From Coriobacteriaceae bacterium AM113-163 (lineage in GTDB: Bacteria > Actinomycetota > Coriobacteriia > Coriobacteriales > Coriobacteriaceae): a stretch of 64,000 bases of DNA. The first letter of the stretch is position 1, and every line of letters starts with the position of its first letter. Under the pieces are notes generated by a model. The model saw only the letters and a program-made list of their open reading frames with translations. It ran no database searches and was not told the DNA's origin. The position numbers and the translations under genes were made by a program. The stretch spans positions 62,001 to 126,000 of the forward strand of contig JAQDWB010000006.1 of NCBI GenBank assembly GCA_027673765.1. The letters are read 5' to 3'. This document shows, in pieces, positions 11,801-19,117 of the stretch.

Positions 11801-14800
11801 CCGAGGACGTCACGACCCCAACGAGCATCAAGCTCACCTGGGGAAAGGTCGATGGTGCTACCTCCTACGACCTTAAGGTCGACGGCACTGTGTTTGCCGT
11901 GGGTGATGCGGCCGAGTTCACGCACACCGACCTCGCCTACAATAGCAAGCACACCTACCAGATTCGTTCGCGCAACGCCGAGGGTTACTCCGCCTGGAGC
12001 GATGTGCTCGAGGCGAACTCCGCACTCGATCCGTGGCGGAACGTCCCCGACGCCGAGGAAATCACCTGGGAGGGCTCACTTTACGGCAGCCATAAGGCCG
12101 AGCTCGCCTTCGACCATGAGTTCCAGTCGGGCGATGGCGGTTTCCACTCCGGTGGCAACGATCTGGGCAAGGCGCTTACCGTTGACTATGGACGCGCTTA
12201 CAAGCTCGATAAGCTCGAGTACTATCCGCGCGATGACGCCGGCAACGGCACTGTGACCAAGATGCGTGTTGAGACGAGTCTCGATGGCGTCCACTGGACG
12301 AGCCAGGAGGTCGATTGGGCACGTTCCGCTGATTGTAAGACGGTAGCGTTTGACGGCACCGTGGCCGCCCGTTACGTGCGCATGACACCGCTCGCCTCGG
12401 TCGGCAATTTCTTCTCCGCGTCCGAGATTGCCATCTACAAGACCGACGGCACGGATGGCTTCGCCGTGGGCTCCAACCTCAACAAGGCCACGATCTCCGA
12501 CGGAGACTACTCCAACATGAAGAACTATCTGGGCCTCGAGAATCGCGAGCCCGATACCTCGACGTTCGGTTCGCAGATCCGCGACCACTTCGCCGACCTC
12601 AACGATAACGGCGTTTACGACGTCTACGATTACTCGTTCACCATGGCGGGTCTTGACGGCGGCACTAAACAAAAGGGCAAGGTCGCCGGTTCGCTCGCGG
12701 TGATTCCGAGCAAGACCGAGGTCGAGGCCGGTGATGAGATCACCGTTGATGTCTATGCGGCCGACGCCAAGAACGTCAACGCCCTGGGCGCTCTCGTCAA
12801 CTTCAAGAGCGACCAGTTCGAGTTTGTGTCCGAGAGCATCGCGCAGGACGGCTCGACTGCCGGCATGGAGAACCTGTCTCGCGAGAAGGTCCAGTTCGCG
12901 GACGGAACGCAGACTATCAATCTCGCCTTTGCCAACCGCGGCGATGGCAAGCTCTACAACGGTACCGGCGCGGTGGCGAGTTTCAAGCTCAAGGCCAAGA
13001 CCGCCGGCAAGGTCGAACTGCCCTCGACATCTTGGCTCATCGGTCCGGCATGCGACGCGCTTGAGTTTGCGAGCGACGGCACGGTGACGATGCCGGATGT
13101 TCCTCAGCCAACGGTCGCTGAGTACGGTCAGGATGCCTTCAACATCACGATGACCAACGATGAGCTCACGACCGACGACGGGACCAACGTCGAGAAACTT
13201 ATCCAGCAGAAGAGCTATAACGCGCTGTTCGATAATAACGAGGGCGACAACGGCTTTGAGTTCCTATGGAACTGGCAGGGCAACTGGGACAGCGAGGGTA
13301 AGCTTCCGAGTTACGTGAAGCTTCCCACCACGATGACATTCGCATTTAAGACGCCGTCGAAACTCGATAGTGTCGAGGTCGTTAACCGCAACGGTGGCAA
13401 CGGAACCGTGCAGAAGATCAAGGCTGTCGTGACGTTCGAGGACGGCTCGACCCAAGAGTTCGCGGGCGGGGAGTACGATTCCTTCCGGGCTCGCTACGCC
13501 TTTGGCCTCTCTGCCGAGAACAAGGGCAAGAAGGCGACCAAGGTCGAGGTCACGCCGCTTGAGGCATCGGGTGACCAGATGCTCACACTGCGTGAGGTCA
13601 ACTTCAACTACACGCAGGGTGTCGAGGCCATCGAGGGTGTCGAGCTAGGCAAGAACCAGACCGAGTTCTTTGAAGGCGACGTTACGCTCGTCGACGCCAA
13701 GGCCACGCCTGAGAGCGCCGGCTACCCCTATGTGACGGTCGAGAGCTCCGACCCCTCTGTGGTAAGCGTCTCCGCTGTTCAGGCTGGCGATAGCGTGAGC
13801 TACTACCTGCGTGCCAACAAGGCCGGCAAGGCAAAGATCACGGTGGCGTCGGTACTCGACCCCTCCAAGACCGCATCCTATGAGGTCGAGGTCAAGGCCG
13901 GTGTCGATACCTCTGCGCTCGTGGCAGCGCTTTCCAAGGCCGCGGGCTACAGCGAGTCCGTCTACACTAAGGATTCCTATGCAGCTCTCACCACTGCGGT
14001 CGAGGCGGCTCAGAAGCTCCTCGACGGCGGCCAAGGCAGCTATAGCAAGAAGGATGTCGCAGACGCCACAGCCAAGATCGAGAAGGCAATCGACGGCCTC
14101 AAGATGCGCCCTGTCGATGAGAAGATTCTCATCAACACGCCCGAGAACCGCAAGAACGTCAAGGTGTCCGGCTTCTCGAGTGAGGCCGACTACGAGGGCA
14201 GCAACGCCGTCAACGCTCTCGACGGCGACGAGCGGACGCTTTGGCACAGCGACTGGGCCCATGGGACCGGTATGCCCCAGTATCTGAGTGTCGACCTGGG
14301 CCGCGACTACGATCTCACCGACGTTACATTCCTGCCGCGCCAGGACGGCGGCACTAACGGCGATATCTTCGAGGCCGAGATACTGGTCTCCGACACTGCC
14401 GACGGTTATGAGATGGGCACCGCCGCGTCGATGGGTACGTTCGCCTTCGACAACGACGGCCGCGTGCTCACCGACCGTGGCGACTGGAAACAGATGAGCT
14501 TTGGCGCCGCGCGCGGTCGCTACGTGACCGTCAAGGTGATTCACGCCGGCGGTGGCAACGTTGATGCCTACTGCAGCATGGCGGAGCTCAAGTTCTACGG
14601 TACGGCCGTCCCCGATCCGGTGGCGAAGGATGATCTCGCTACCGCGATCGAAAAGGTTGATGCCGAGGTTGCTGCCGGCGACCTCAAGGCCGGTGACTAC
14701 ACCGAGGCCTCCTGGACGGCGCTCGAGAACGCCCTGGCGAGCGCCCGCGCCATCTTGAGCGACGAGAACGCCACGCAGGACGAGGTCGACCAGGCGCTCA

Positions 14801-15291
14801 GGGCGCTCGAGAGCGCCCGCGGCGCGCTCGAGAAGACCCCGGTGGCCCCGGTCGAGAATCCGACTAAGAAGCAGCTCAAGGCCCTGGTCAAGCAGGCGAA
14901 GGAGACTGACACCAGGGGCAAGACGGCCGAGTCTGTCAAGGCCCTGACGGATGCCATTACCTACGCCGAGGACGTCTTGGGTGATGAGAATGCTTCCGAC
15001 ACCCAGCTCCAGGCGGCCTATGACCAGCTCAAGCTGGCTATTGAGAGCCTCAAGGATGCCGATTCCGGCAATCAGGGCGGCTCGGGCAACCAAGGTTCCG
15101 GCAATGGCTCGAACGGCGGCAACCAGGCAGGCAAGCCCGCAGGCGACAAGGCCCAGGGCAGCAAGAAGAACGGTTCGGCGATTCCCAATACCGGAGACCA
15201 GACGGCGGCGACCGTCGCGACCGTCGGTGGTCTTGGCGCCATCATCGCCGCGATCGGCGCTTTCTTCCATCGTCGCAGCAAGGCTAAGTAG
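8878..15291 (+). CDS. Giant cell-wall-anchored GH31 glycosidase
   Basis: This is a 2137-residue secreted glycoside hydrolase, anchored to the wall by sortase. GTG start with AAAGGAG at 8866. A signal peptide (residues 1-36) is followed by the mutarotase-like N-terminal part and the GH31 barrel, with likely nucleophile D480 in KTDVAWVG and acid/base D531 in WTGDQYGG. Then come fibronectin III (about 970-1060), an F5/8-type carbohydrate-binding domain, a dockerin-like DLNDNGVYDVYDYSF segment, a cohesin-like domain, a second F5/8-like domain, an Ig-like domain, a FIVAR repeat, a third F5/8 domain and two more FIVAR-like repeats. The C-terminus has IPNTG at 2102-2106, a hydrophobic helix and a basic tail. 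The architecture resembles GH31 alpha-N-acetylgalactosaminidases acting on mucin O-glycans; that specificity is inferred. A class B sortase gene lies downstream at 16010. Confidence 0.92.
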   Translation: MRRNSIFTKRWVKGSAVLVATAATLVFANPQQAIATPLKGVDSATVSQSASNVVDIDFADGIKGRITFLEDGIFRYNVDPKGEFSEYATPRSKSHTAKIQAQPDTSDTYSKPSATVADKGDTIEITGGKATVILDKATGKMSIKSGDRVVVSESASLDLDKKGTVQTLAKEKSENFFGGGTQNGRFLHTNQTIAISNTNNWTDGGVASPNPFYWTSDGYGVLRNTFAEGSYDFGSTDSSTVTTLHSENEFDAYYFVATNEGASNVATEMLQDYYKVTGNPVLLPEYGFYLGHLNAYNRDGWSTTSGQKKWETKGSKSSSEKGDVKYESGMSTGYKLDGTLAAETLNGEGPSVDTENMKATDFDRQFSARQVIDDYEDNDMPLGWFLPNDGYGAGYGQNGYYKTGGVNSDGTSSADRLNAVRANVDNLKKFTEYANSKGVSTGLWTQSNLEPDSNSETPWHLLRDFDAEVKTGGISTLKTDVAWVGSGYSFGLNGIKTAYDTVTTGANKRPNIITLDGWAGTQRFGGIWTGDQYGGNWEYIRFHIPTYIGQSLSGNPNIGSDMDGIFGGDPIISARDYQWKTFTPSMLDMDGWGTYRKSPMTHGDPYTGISRFYLKLKAQLMPYIYTSAASAANIDTGNGDAGLPMIRAMLLSDNSEYAASTSTQYQYMFGENFLVAPVYQDTQADENGNDIRNGIYLPNYGTDENPTIWIDYFSGKQYRGGQVLNNYEAPLWKLPLFVKANAIVPMYAENNNPEAVSDTNTKGTDRSQRIVEFFATEGDGTFTQYEDDGSSIENNTTEDDSYGTIDNISYGEHVSTVYSSKAAGGTATFTAEASQGGYNGYDSNRTTTFVANVSAKPTSVVAKNGGSALNVREVDSQEAFDAATPEAGQAVYFYSETPNLNHYGSDADGTEAEQGESFNNTKITTNPKVYVKFAKTDVAAAAQTLELGGFVNADATLTADRLNENLSAPTNLAAPEDVTTPTSIKLTWGKVDGATSYDLKVDGTVFAVGDAAEFTHTDLAYNSKHTYQIRSRNAEGYSAWSDVLEANSALDPWRNVPDAEEITWEGSLYGSHKAELAFDHEFQSGDGGFHSGGNDLGKALTVDYGRAYKLDKLEYYPRDDAGNGTVTKMRVETSLDGVHWTSQEVDWARSADCKTVAFDGTVAARYVRMTPLASVGNFFSASEIAIYKTDGTDGFAVGSNLNKATISDGDYSNMKNYLGLENREPDTSTFGSQIRDHFADLNDNGVYDVYDYSFTMAGLDGGTKQKGKVAGSLAVIPSKTEVEAGDEITVDVYAADAKNVNALGALVNFKSDQFEFVSESIAQDGSTAGMENLSREKVQFADGTQTINLAFANRGDGKLYNGTGAVASFKLKAKTAGKVELPSTSWLIGPACDALEFASDGTVTMPDVPQPTVAEYGQDAFNITMTNDELTTDDGTNVEKLIQQKSYNALFDNNEGDNGFEFLWNWQGNWDSEGKLPSYVKLPTTMTFAFKTPSKLDSVEVVNRNGGNGTVQKIKAVVTFEDGSTQEFAGGEYDSFRARYAFGLSAENKGKKATKVEVTPLEASGDQMLTLREVNFNYTQGVEAIEGVELGKNQTEFFEGDVTLVDAKATPESAGYPYVTVESSDPSVVSVSAVQAGDSVSYYLRANKAGKAKITVASVLDPSKTASYEVEVKAGVDTSALVAALSKAAGYSESVYTKDSYAALTTAVEAAQKLLDGGQGSYSKKDVADATAKIEKAIDGLKMRPVDEKILINTPENRKNVKVSGFSSEADYEGSNAVNALDGDERTLWHSDWAHGTGMPQYLSVDLGRDYDLTDVTFLPRQDGGTNGDIFEAEILVSDTADGYEMGTAASMGTFAFDNDGRVLTDRGDWKQMSFGAARGRYVTVKVIHAGGGNVDAYCSMAELKFYGTAVPDPVAKDDLATAIEKVDAEVAAGDLKAGDYTEASWTALENALASARAILSDENATQDEVDQALRALESARGALEKTPVAPVENPTKKQLKALVKQAKETDTRGKTAESVKALTDAITYAEDVLGDENASDTQLQAAYDQLKLAIESLKDADSGNQGGSGNQGSGNGSNGGNQAGKPAGDKAQGSKKNGSAIPNTGDQTAATVATVGGLGAIIAAIGAFFHRRSKAK

Positions 15292-15310
15292 CCCCAGCAA
15301 CAGCTAAGCA

Positions 15311-15353
15311 AGCGTGCCCGCCGTCCCACCCAAGGACGGTGGGCACGCTTTTT
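15311..15353 (+). terminator. Rho-independent terminator
   Basis: AGCGTGCCCGCCGTCC (15311-15326) pairs with 15334-15349 and is followed by a T run. It closes the GH31 gene. Confidence 0.9.
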
Positions 15354-15508
15354 GAATGTAGGCGGAAAGCTCCGACCCTTCGGCCTTAATCTCGCAAAGC
15401 GTTCCGTCTCCCGCCGAACACATCGGCATCGGCGGCTATACTTGAATTAATTGCAGCTAAGGGTCGCGGATTCGCCGCGTCACCGCTCTCAACAGGAGGT
15501 CTTTGTTT

Positions 15509-15973
15509 ATGGCAGATCAGAAGCCGGTTGTCGGGATCATCATGGGCTCCAAGTCCGATCTGGGCGTTATGGAGGGCTGCACCGCCGAGCTCGAGGCACT
15601 GGGCGTGCCCTATGAGCTCGTGATTGCAAGCGCGCACCGTACGCCGGCGAAGGTCCATGAGTGGGCCTCGACTGCTGCCGACCGCGGCATCAAGGTGATT
15701 ATCGCTGCTGCCGGCAAGGCTGCTCACCTGGGCGGTGTCGTGGCTGCGTTTACACCGCTGCCGGTCATCGGCGTGCCTATGAAGACGAGCGATCTGGGTG
15801 GTATGGACTCGCTGCTGTCGATGGTGCAGATGCCTTCGGGCGTGCCCGTTGCCTGTGTGGCCATCAACGGTGCCAAGAATGCTGCCATTTACGCCACGCA
15901 GATTCTGGGCGCATGCGACCCCGAGTACCGCAAGGTTATCGAGAAGATGAAGCAGGAGATGGCTGACGCCTAA
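15509..15973 (+). CDS. purE: N5-carboxyaminoimidazole ribonucleotide mutase
   Basis: PurE converts N5-CAIR to CAIR in purine synthesis. The 154-residue protein has the class I features GSKSD (substrate-phosphate loop), SAHRTP and AAAGKAAHLGGV, with a complete fold of the usual length for bacterial PurE. ATG 15509 is preceded by a perfect AGGAGGT at 15494-15500; a TTG two codons upstream is less likely. No purK is next to it in the window. The following sortase gene starts 36 nt later on the same strand and may be cotranscribed. purF, purM and purN are 3-6 kb downstream. Confidence 0.95.
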   Translation: MADQKPVVGIIMGSKSDLGVMEGCTAELEALGVPYELVIASAHRTPAKVHEWASTAADRGIKVIIAAAGKAAHLGGVVAAFTPLPVIGVPMKTSDLGGMDSLLSMVQMPSGVPVACVAINGAKNAAIYATQILGACDPEYRKVIEKMKQEMADA

Positions 15974-16009
15974 GCGCTCTGCCAGTCCATTTGCAGCATA
16001 AGGAGAGCC

Positions 16010-17008
16010 ATGTCCGACTATCAGGGAAAACGATTCAAGGCTTCTCAGATTCCCGATCCGTCGAAGCCGGGTGCTGCCCGTGCGGCACAGCAGGGTCGGA
16101 CATCCTCTCCTCAGCAGCCGCGCGCGCCGCGTCCCGTAACGCCGACGTCCCATCGCCGCCAGGATACACCTGCTGCATATCGCCCTTCGTCATACAGTAC
16201 GGCCAAGAAGTCACCTCGCTCTTCGGCGCATACCGCGCCATCGAGCTATACCGAGACGCCGCGCAAAAAGCGTCGCTCCGTTATCCCCATCTTGCTCATC
16301 ATTATCGGCATCGGCCTCATCGTTGCTGCTGCCGCCATCTTTATCAACGCGCAGATTGGCTACAAGCAGGCGAGCGAGTCGTATCAAAAGATCGAAAAGC
16401 AATATGTGAGCGACAAGGACGCCAGTGGCGTGCCGATTATCGACTTCAATGCGCTTGCCCAGACGAATCCCGAGGTTGTGGGTTGGATTTACGCGCCCGG
16501 CACCAACATCAACTACCCCGTGGTGCAGACCAACAACAACTCCAAGTACCTCAACACGCTGTTCGACGGCACCGCCAATGCGTCGGGCGCCATCTTCTTG
16601 GATAGCGACGACACCGCGCCGGGCATGGTGGATCAGCAGACCACGATTTACGGTCATCACATGAACGACGGTTCGATGTTCAACGTGATTTCGGGTACGA
16701 CCGATCAGGCGACGTTCGACAGCATGGAATATGTGTACTACATCACGCGCGATGCGACGTATAAGTTGCGCCCGCTGGCGACCAAGGTGGTCGAGGATAC
16801 GTATGCCAAGGCGCGCACGCCCAACTTTGAGGGCGATGACGGACTGAAGAATTACCTGTCCGAGATGCTCGACGGTGCCTCTGCCGTGGCGAGCGACGCA
16901 AGTGACCGCGCCGCTTCGGCAACCAAGGTCGTAACGCTTGTGACCTGTCGTTCACTGTCATTCAGCAATACGCGCGCAGTCATGGTGCTCACGCCGGTCG
17001 AGGAATAG
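16010..17008 (+). CDS. srtB: Class B sortase
   Basis: This membrane-bound cysteine transpeptidase joins sorting-signal proteins to the cell wall or to pilin. A basic, proline-rich cytoplasmic tail of about 90 residues precedes one transmembrane helix (about 93-113, PILLIIIGIGLIVAAAAIF). The catalytic domain shows NPEVVGWIYAPGTNINYPVVQ, the histidine motif YGHHM near residue 216, and TLVTC with C313 as the likely nucleophile, followed by the usual arginine. The region between is typical of class B enzymes. GGAG lies ahead of the ATG. The obvious nearby substrate is the IPNTG protein encoded at 8878; that pairing is inferred from distance, and class B sortases more often use other signals. Confidence 0.9.
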   Translation: MSDYQGKRFKASQIPDPSKPGAARAAQQGRTSSPQQPRAPRPVTPTSHRRQDTPAAYRPSSYSTAKKSPRSSAHTAPSSYTETPRKKRRSVIPILLIIIGIGLIVAAAAIFINAQIGYKQASESYQKIEKQYVSDKDASGVPIIDFNALAQTNPEVVGWIYAPGTNINYPVVQTNNNSKYLNTLFDGTANASGAIFLDSDDTAPGMVDQQTTIYGHHMNDGSMFNVISGTTDQATFDSMEYVYYITRDATYKLRPLATKVVEDTYAKARTPNFEGDDGLKNYLSEMLDGASAVASDASDRAASATKVVTLVTCRSLSFSNTRAVMVLTPVEE

Positions 17009-17073
17009 ATTGTTGAGAGTAGCTAAAAGAGCCCCGTCCCAAATGAGCTACTCGACGACGGTAAAAAGGAGAA

Positions 17074-17493
17074 ATGATGCTTGAAAGTGGCAAATCGATG
17101 CCTTCGGTTGATGCTTGGCTGCGCGAAGCCAAGGCCGATTCGTCGGCATCTACGTGTGGTATGTACCTGACGCATAACGGTGTGGTGCGTGCGACGCCTA
17201 AGTCCGAGGTGCGCGGGGTCGAGACAGATGGTGTGGCGCCTGGACATAAGGTGGGCGGCATGGTGTTTGGCTTCGATGCTCAGAAGGTGCGGGCCGCTAT
17301 CGAGGCAACGCGCGCGATGCCGGGTATCGGCTATGTGCGCGTGTGGCTGGCGAGCGGCGAGCTTACCATGGGCGACGACATCATGCTCGTGCTCATTGGC
17401 GGGGACATTCGCCCACATGTGGTCGATGCGCTGCAGGCGCTTGTCGGCACCATCAAGAATGAATGTGTGAACGAGGTCGAGCGCGAGGCGTAG
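17074..17493 (+). CDS. MoaE-like molybdopterin synthase large-subunit homologue
   Basis: The 139-residue protein resembles MoaE, the catalytic subunit that turns precursor Z into molybdopterin. Visible similarity includes GMYLTHNGVVR near the start, RVWLASGELTMGDDIMLVLIGG in the middle (MoaE has HRxGxLxxGDxxVxVxV) and a C-terminal TIKNECVNEVE in place of the usual LKxxxPIWKxE. The lysine after TI is kept, but the PIWK motif is not. No moaD or other molybdenum-cofactor gene is nearby. It may therefore be a diverged paralogue rather than a working synthase subunit. AAAAAGGAG precedes ATG 17074. Confidence 0.6.
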   Translation: MMLESGKSMPSVDAWLREAKADSSASTCGMYLTHNGVVRATPKSEVRGVETDGVAPGHKVGGMVFGFDAQKVRAAIEATRAMPGIGYVRVWLASGELTMGDDIMLVLIGGDIRPHVVDALQALVGTIKNECVNEVEREA

Positions 17494-17527
17494 CGCTTTG
17501 CGATCGATTCGAGCCCATCTGTAGCAA

Positions 17528-17565
17528 AAGCCCGCTGGCAGTTAGGCTGAACTGCCAGCGGGCTT
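17528..17565. terminator. Bidirectional terminator between convergent genes
   Basis: A 16-bp perfect stem, 17528-17543 with 17550-17565, has a 6-nt loop. It lies between the plus-strand MoaE-like gene and the minus-strand gene at 17603, and each end carries short A/T runs. Confidence 0.8.
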
Positions 17566-17602
17566 ACTTGTCCGTTGGAACCGACTTGCACCAGCACCAG
17601 CG

Positions 17603-18832
17603 CTATACGCGCGTGGCGTCCTTGGGGCTCATGGTCATGCTCTGGAAGCGGTTCTCCATGTAGTCGTTATCGAAATACTTGCCGTAGAACTGCGCAACGG
17701 GAATATCGTTGACCGTGCCGTTGACGCGTTGATACCAGTAGTCGAGCGATTGCAGCGTCATGACGCCGTCGACCAGCATAATGACGGTAAAGATGACGGT
17801 TGCTGAGTAGCGACTCTTCCAGGGAATCATGTTAATGAGCTTGAGCAGCCTCGGCAACAGCAGCTTGATCCAGATAAGGCCACCCAGGCCCCACAGGCAG
17901 GCAAAGCCCGTGCAGGTGCGTCCGCCCGTAAGAACGGCGAGTGGGTCGGGCATGCCAAACAGCTTCATGTGCGAGTAGCTCCACGAGACCACGCCAAATG
18001 AGGTCTGCATAAACCAGCCCACGAACACCTCAAAGCTCGCGCCGAGCACAGCGCTTACCAGGAAAATGATGATGGGGTTCTTTTTATAGAAGCGGTTGAG
18101 CACCATGGTCATGAGTACGGCGCCAAAGCCATAGATGGGGCTGAAGGGACCAAACAGCATGCCGGCGCGGTTCTGGTAGACGCCCGGGTCGTCGACTGTC
18201 ATATGCCAGATGTCCTCGGCGATCAGGCCGAGCACGCAGCAGACGAAGAATACCCAGAACAGGTTGAAGTAGTTGAGCTTGATGTAGCCCTCGCCGGTTT
18301 CATCGCGGCCGAGCATGCCCTCCGCCGCGGCGTCACGGTCGAGCATCTCCTGCAGGCGGCGCTGCAGTTCGCGCTCCTGGCGCAGCGTGGGGTCGACGGT
18401 TGCTGAAAGTGCAACGAGGATGCCGAGCTGGATCGCGGGGCGCAGCAGGAAGGGCCCGATGCCCTGGAGCATCACGTCGACCAAAAGCTCGACGACGGTG
18501 AATGCAATAAGGATGTAGGACAGGCGGGCGGCGTTGCGGCGCTGGTTTTTGATAAGGTCCAGGCCAAAGATGATCAGGATGACGGCACTTGCGGCAGAGA
18601 GCATGATGCCGGCGACGATGAGTCCAACCGAGACCAGCATATTGTCGCCGAGCTTTTCGGCGGCGTTGCCGTTGATGAGCGCGGTGATGACCTGCCACAT
18701 AAAGGCAGCGACCGACGGGAGTGTGCCCACGCCGGATAGGATGCACAGGACGGCGTACACCTTAATGATGAGGGGAATCTTCTTGACCTCCGTGGCGCTG
18801 GGGACGCTGGGGTCGAGTCCGTTTCGATCCAT
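17603..18832 (-). CDS. CmpB-family polytopic membrane protein
   Basis: This 409-residue membrane protein belongs to the family annotated as putative ABC-transporter permease CmpB; the hallmark is RAGMLFGPFSPIYGFGAVLM, near residue 222. About four N-terminal helices (residues 20-145) are followed by a charged loop (RQERELQRRLQEMLDRD) and then about five helices in the CmpB part. No ATPase is next to it, and the biochemical role of this family is not established. It is transcribed divergently from purF, with 285 bp between the two starts. Confidence 0.75.
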   Translation of the reverse strand: MDRNGLDPSVPSATEVKKIPLIIKVYAVLCILSGVGTLPSVAAFMWQVITALINGNAAEKLGDNMLVSVGLIVAGIMLSAASAVILIIFGLDLIKNQRRNAARLSYILIAFTVVELLVDVMLQGIGPFLLRPAIQLGILVALSATVDPTLRQERELQRRLQEMLDRDAAAEGMLGRDETGEGYIKLNYFNLFWVFFVCCVLGLIAEDIWHMTVDDPGVYQNRAGMLFGPFSPIYGFGAVLMTMVLNRFYKKNPIIIFLVSAVLGASFEVFVGWFMQTSFGVVSWSYSHMKLFGMPDPLAVLTGGRTCTGFACLWGLGGLIWIKLLLPRLLKLINMIPWKSRYSATVIFTVIMLVDGVMTLQSLDYWYQRVNGTVNDIPVAQFYGKYFDNDYMENRFQSMTMSPKDATRV

Positions 18833-19117
18833 ACAGAACCTTTCTCGCTTTGTCCTAGGCTACAAGGATACGCCGCCGACCTGCCAAAAGACAGGACGAA
18901 CGTCCCAATTGCAACTTTGTAATCCCCAACGGTGGACGCGGCGGCCATCTGGGGGCGCGGGCGCTTGCACTGGACAGACCGATAAAATGTTTGGCCACAA
19001 AACGGATTATTAGCTCGGTGGGCTTTTAAAAAGCGCTGCTCATGCGCTGGGGAGCGCGTCGTGCCGTGCGTATAATAAGGCGGGTAACGCCAAAATACGA
19101 GGCTCTGAGGGGATGCC
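18833..19117 (+). promoter_or_regulatory. Divergent intergenic region with candidate purF promoter
   Basis: TATAAT at 19071-19076 is a perfect -10 match 42 nt ahead of the purF start; no convincing -35 is seen at the expected spacing. The rest separates purF from the divergent CmpB-family gene. I see no purine riboswitch core in it. Confidence 0.35.

Noticed and set aside
13645..15300. 551-codon minus-strand frame opposite the GH31 C-terminal repeats
   Set aside because: Composition mirrors the repetitive plus-strand coding; no start signal and no recognisable motif.
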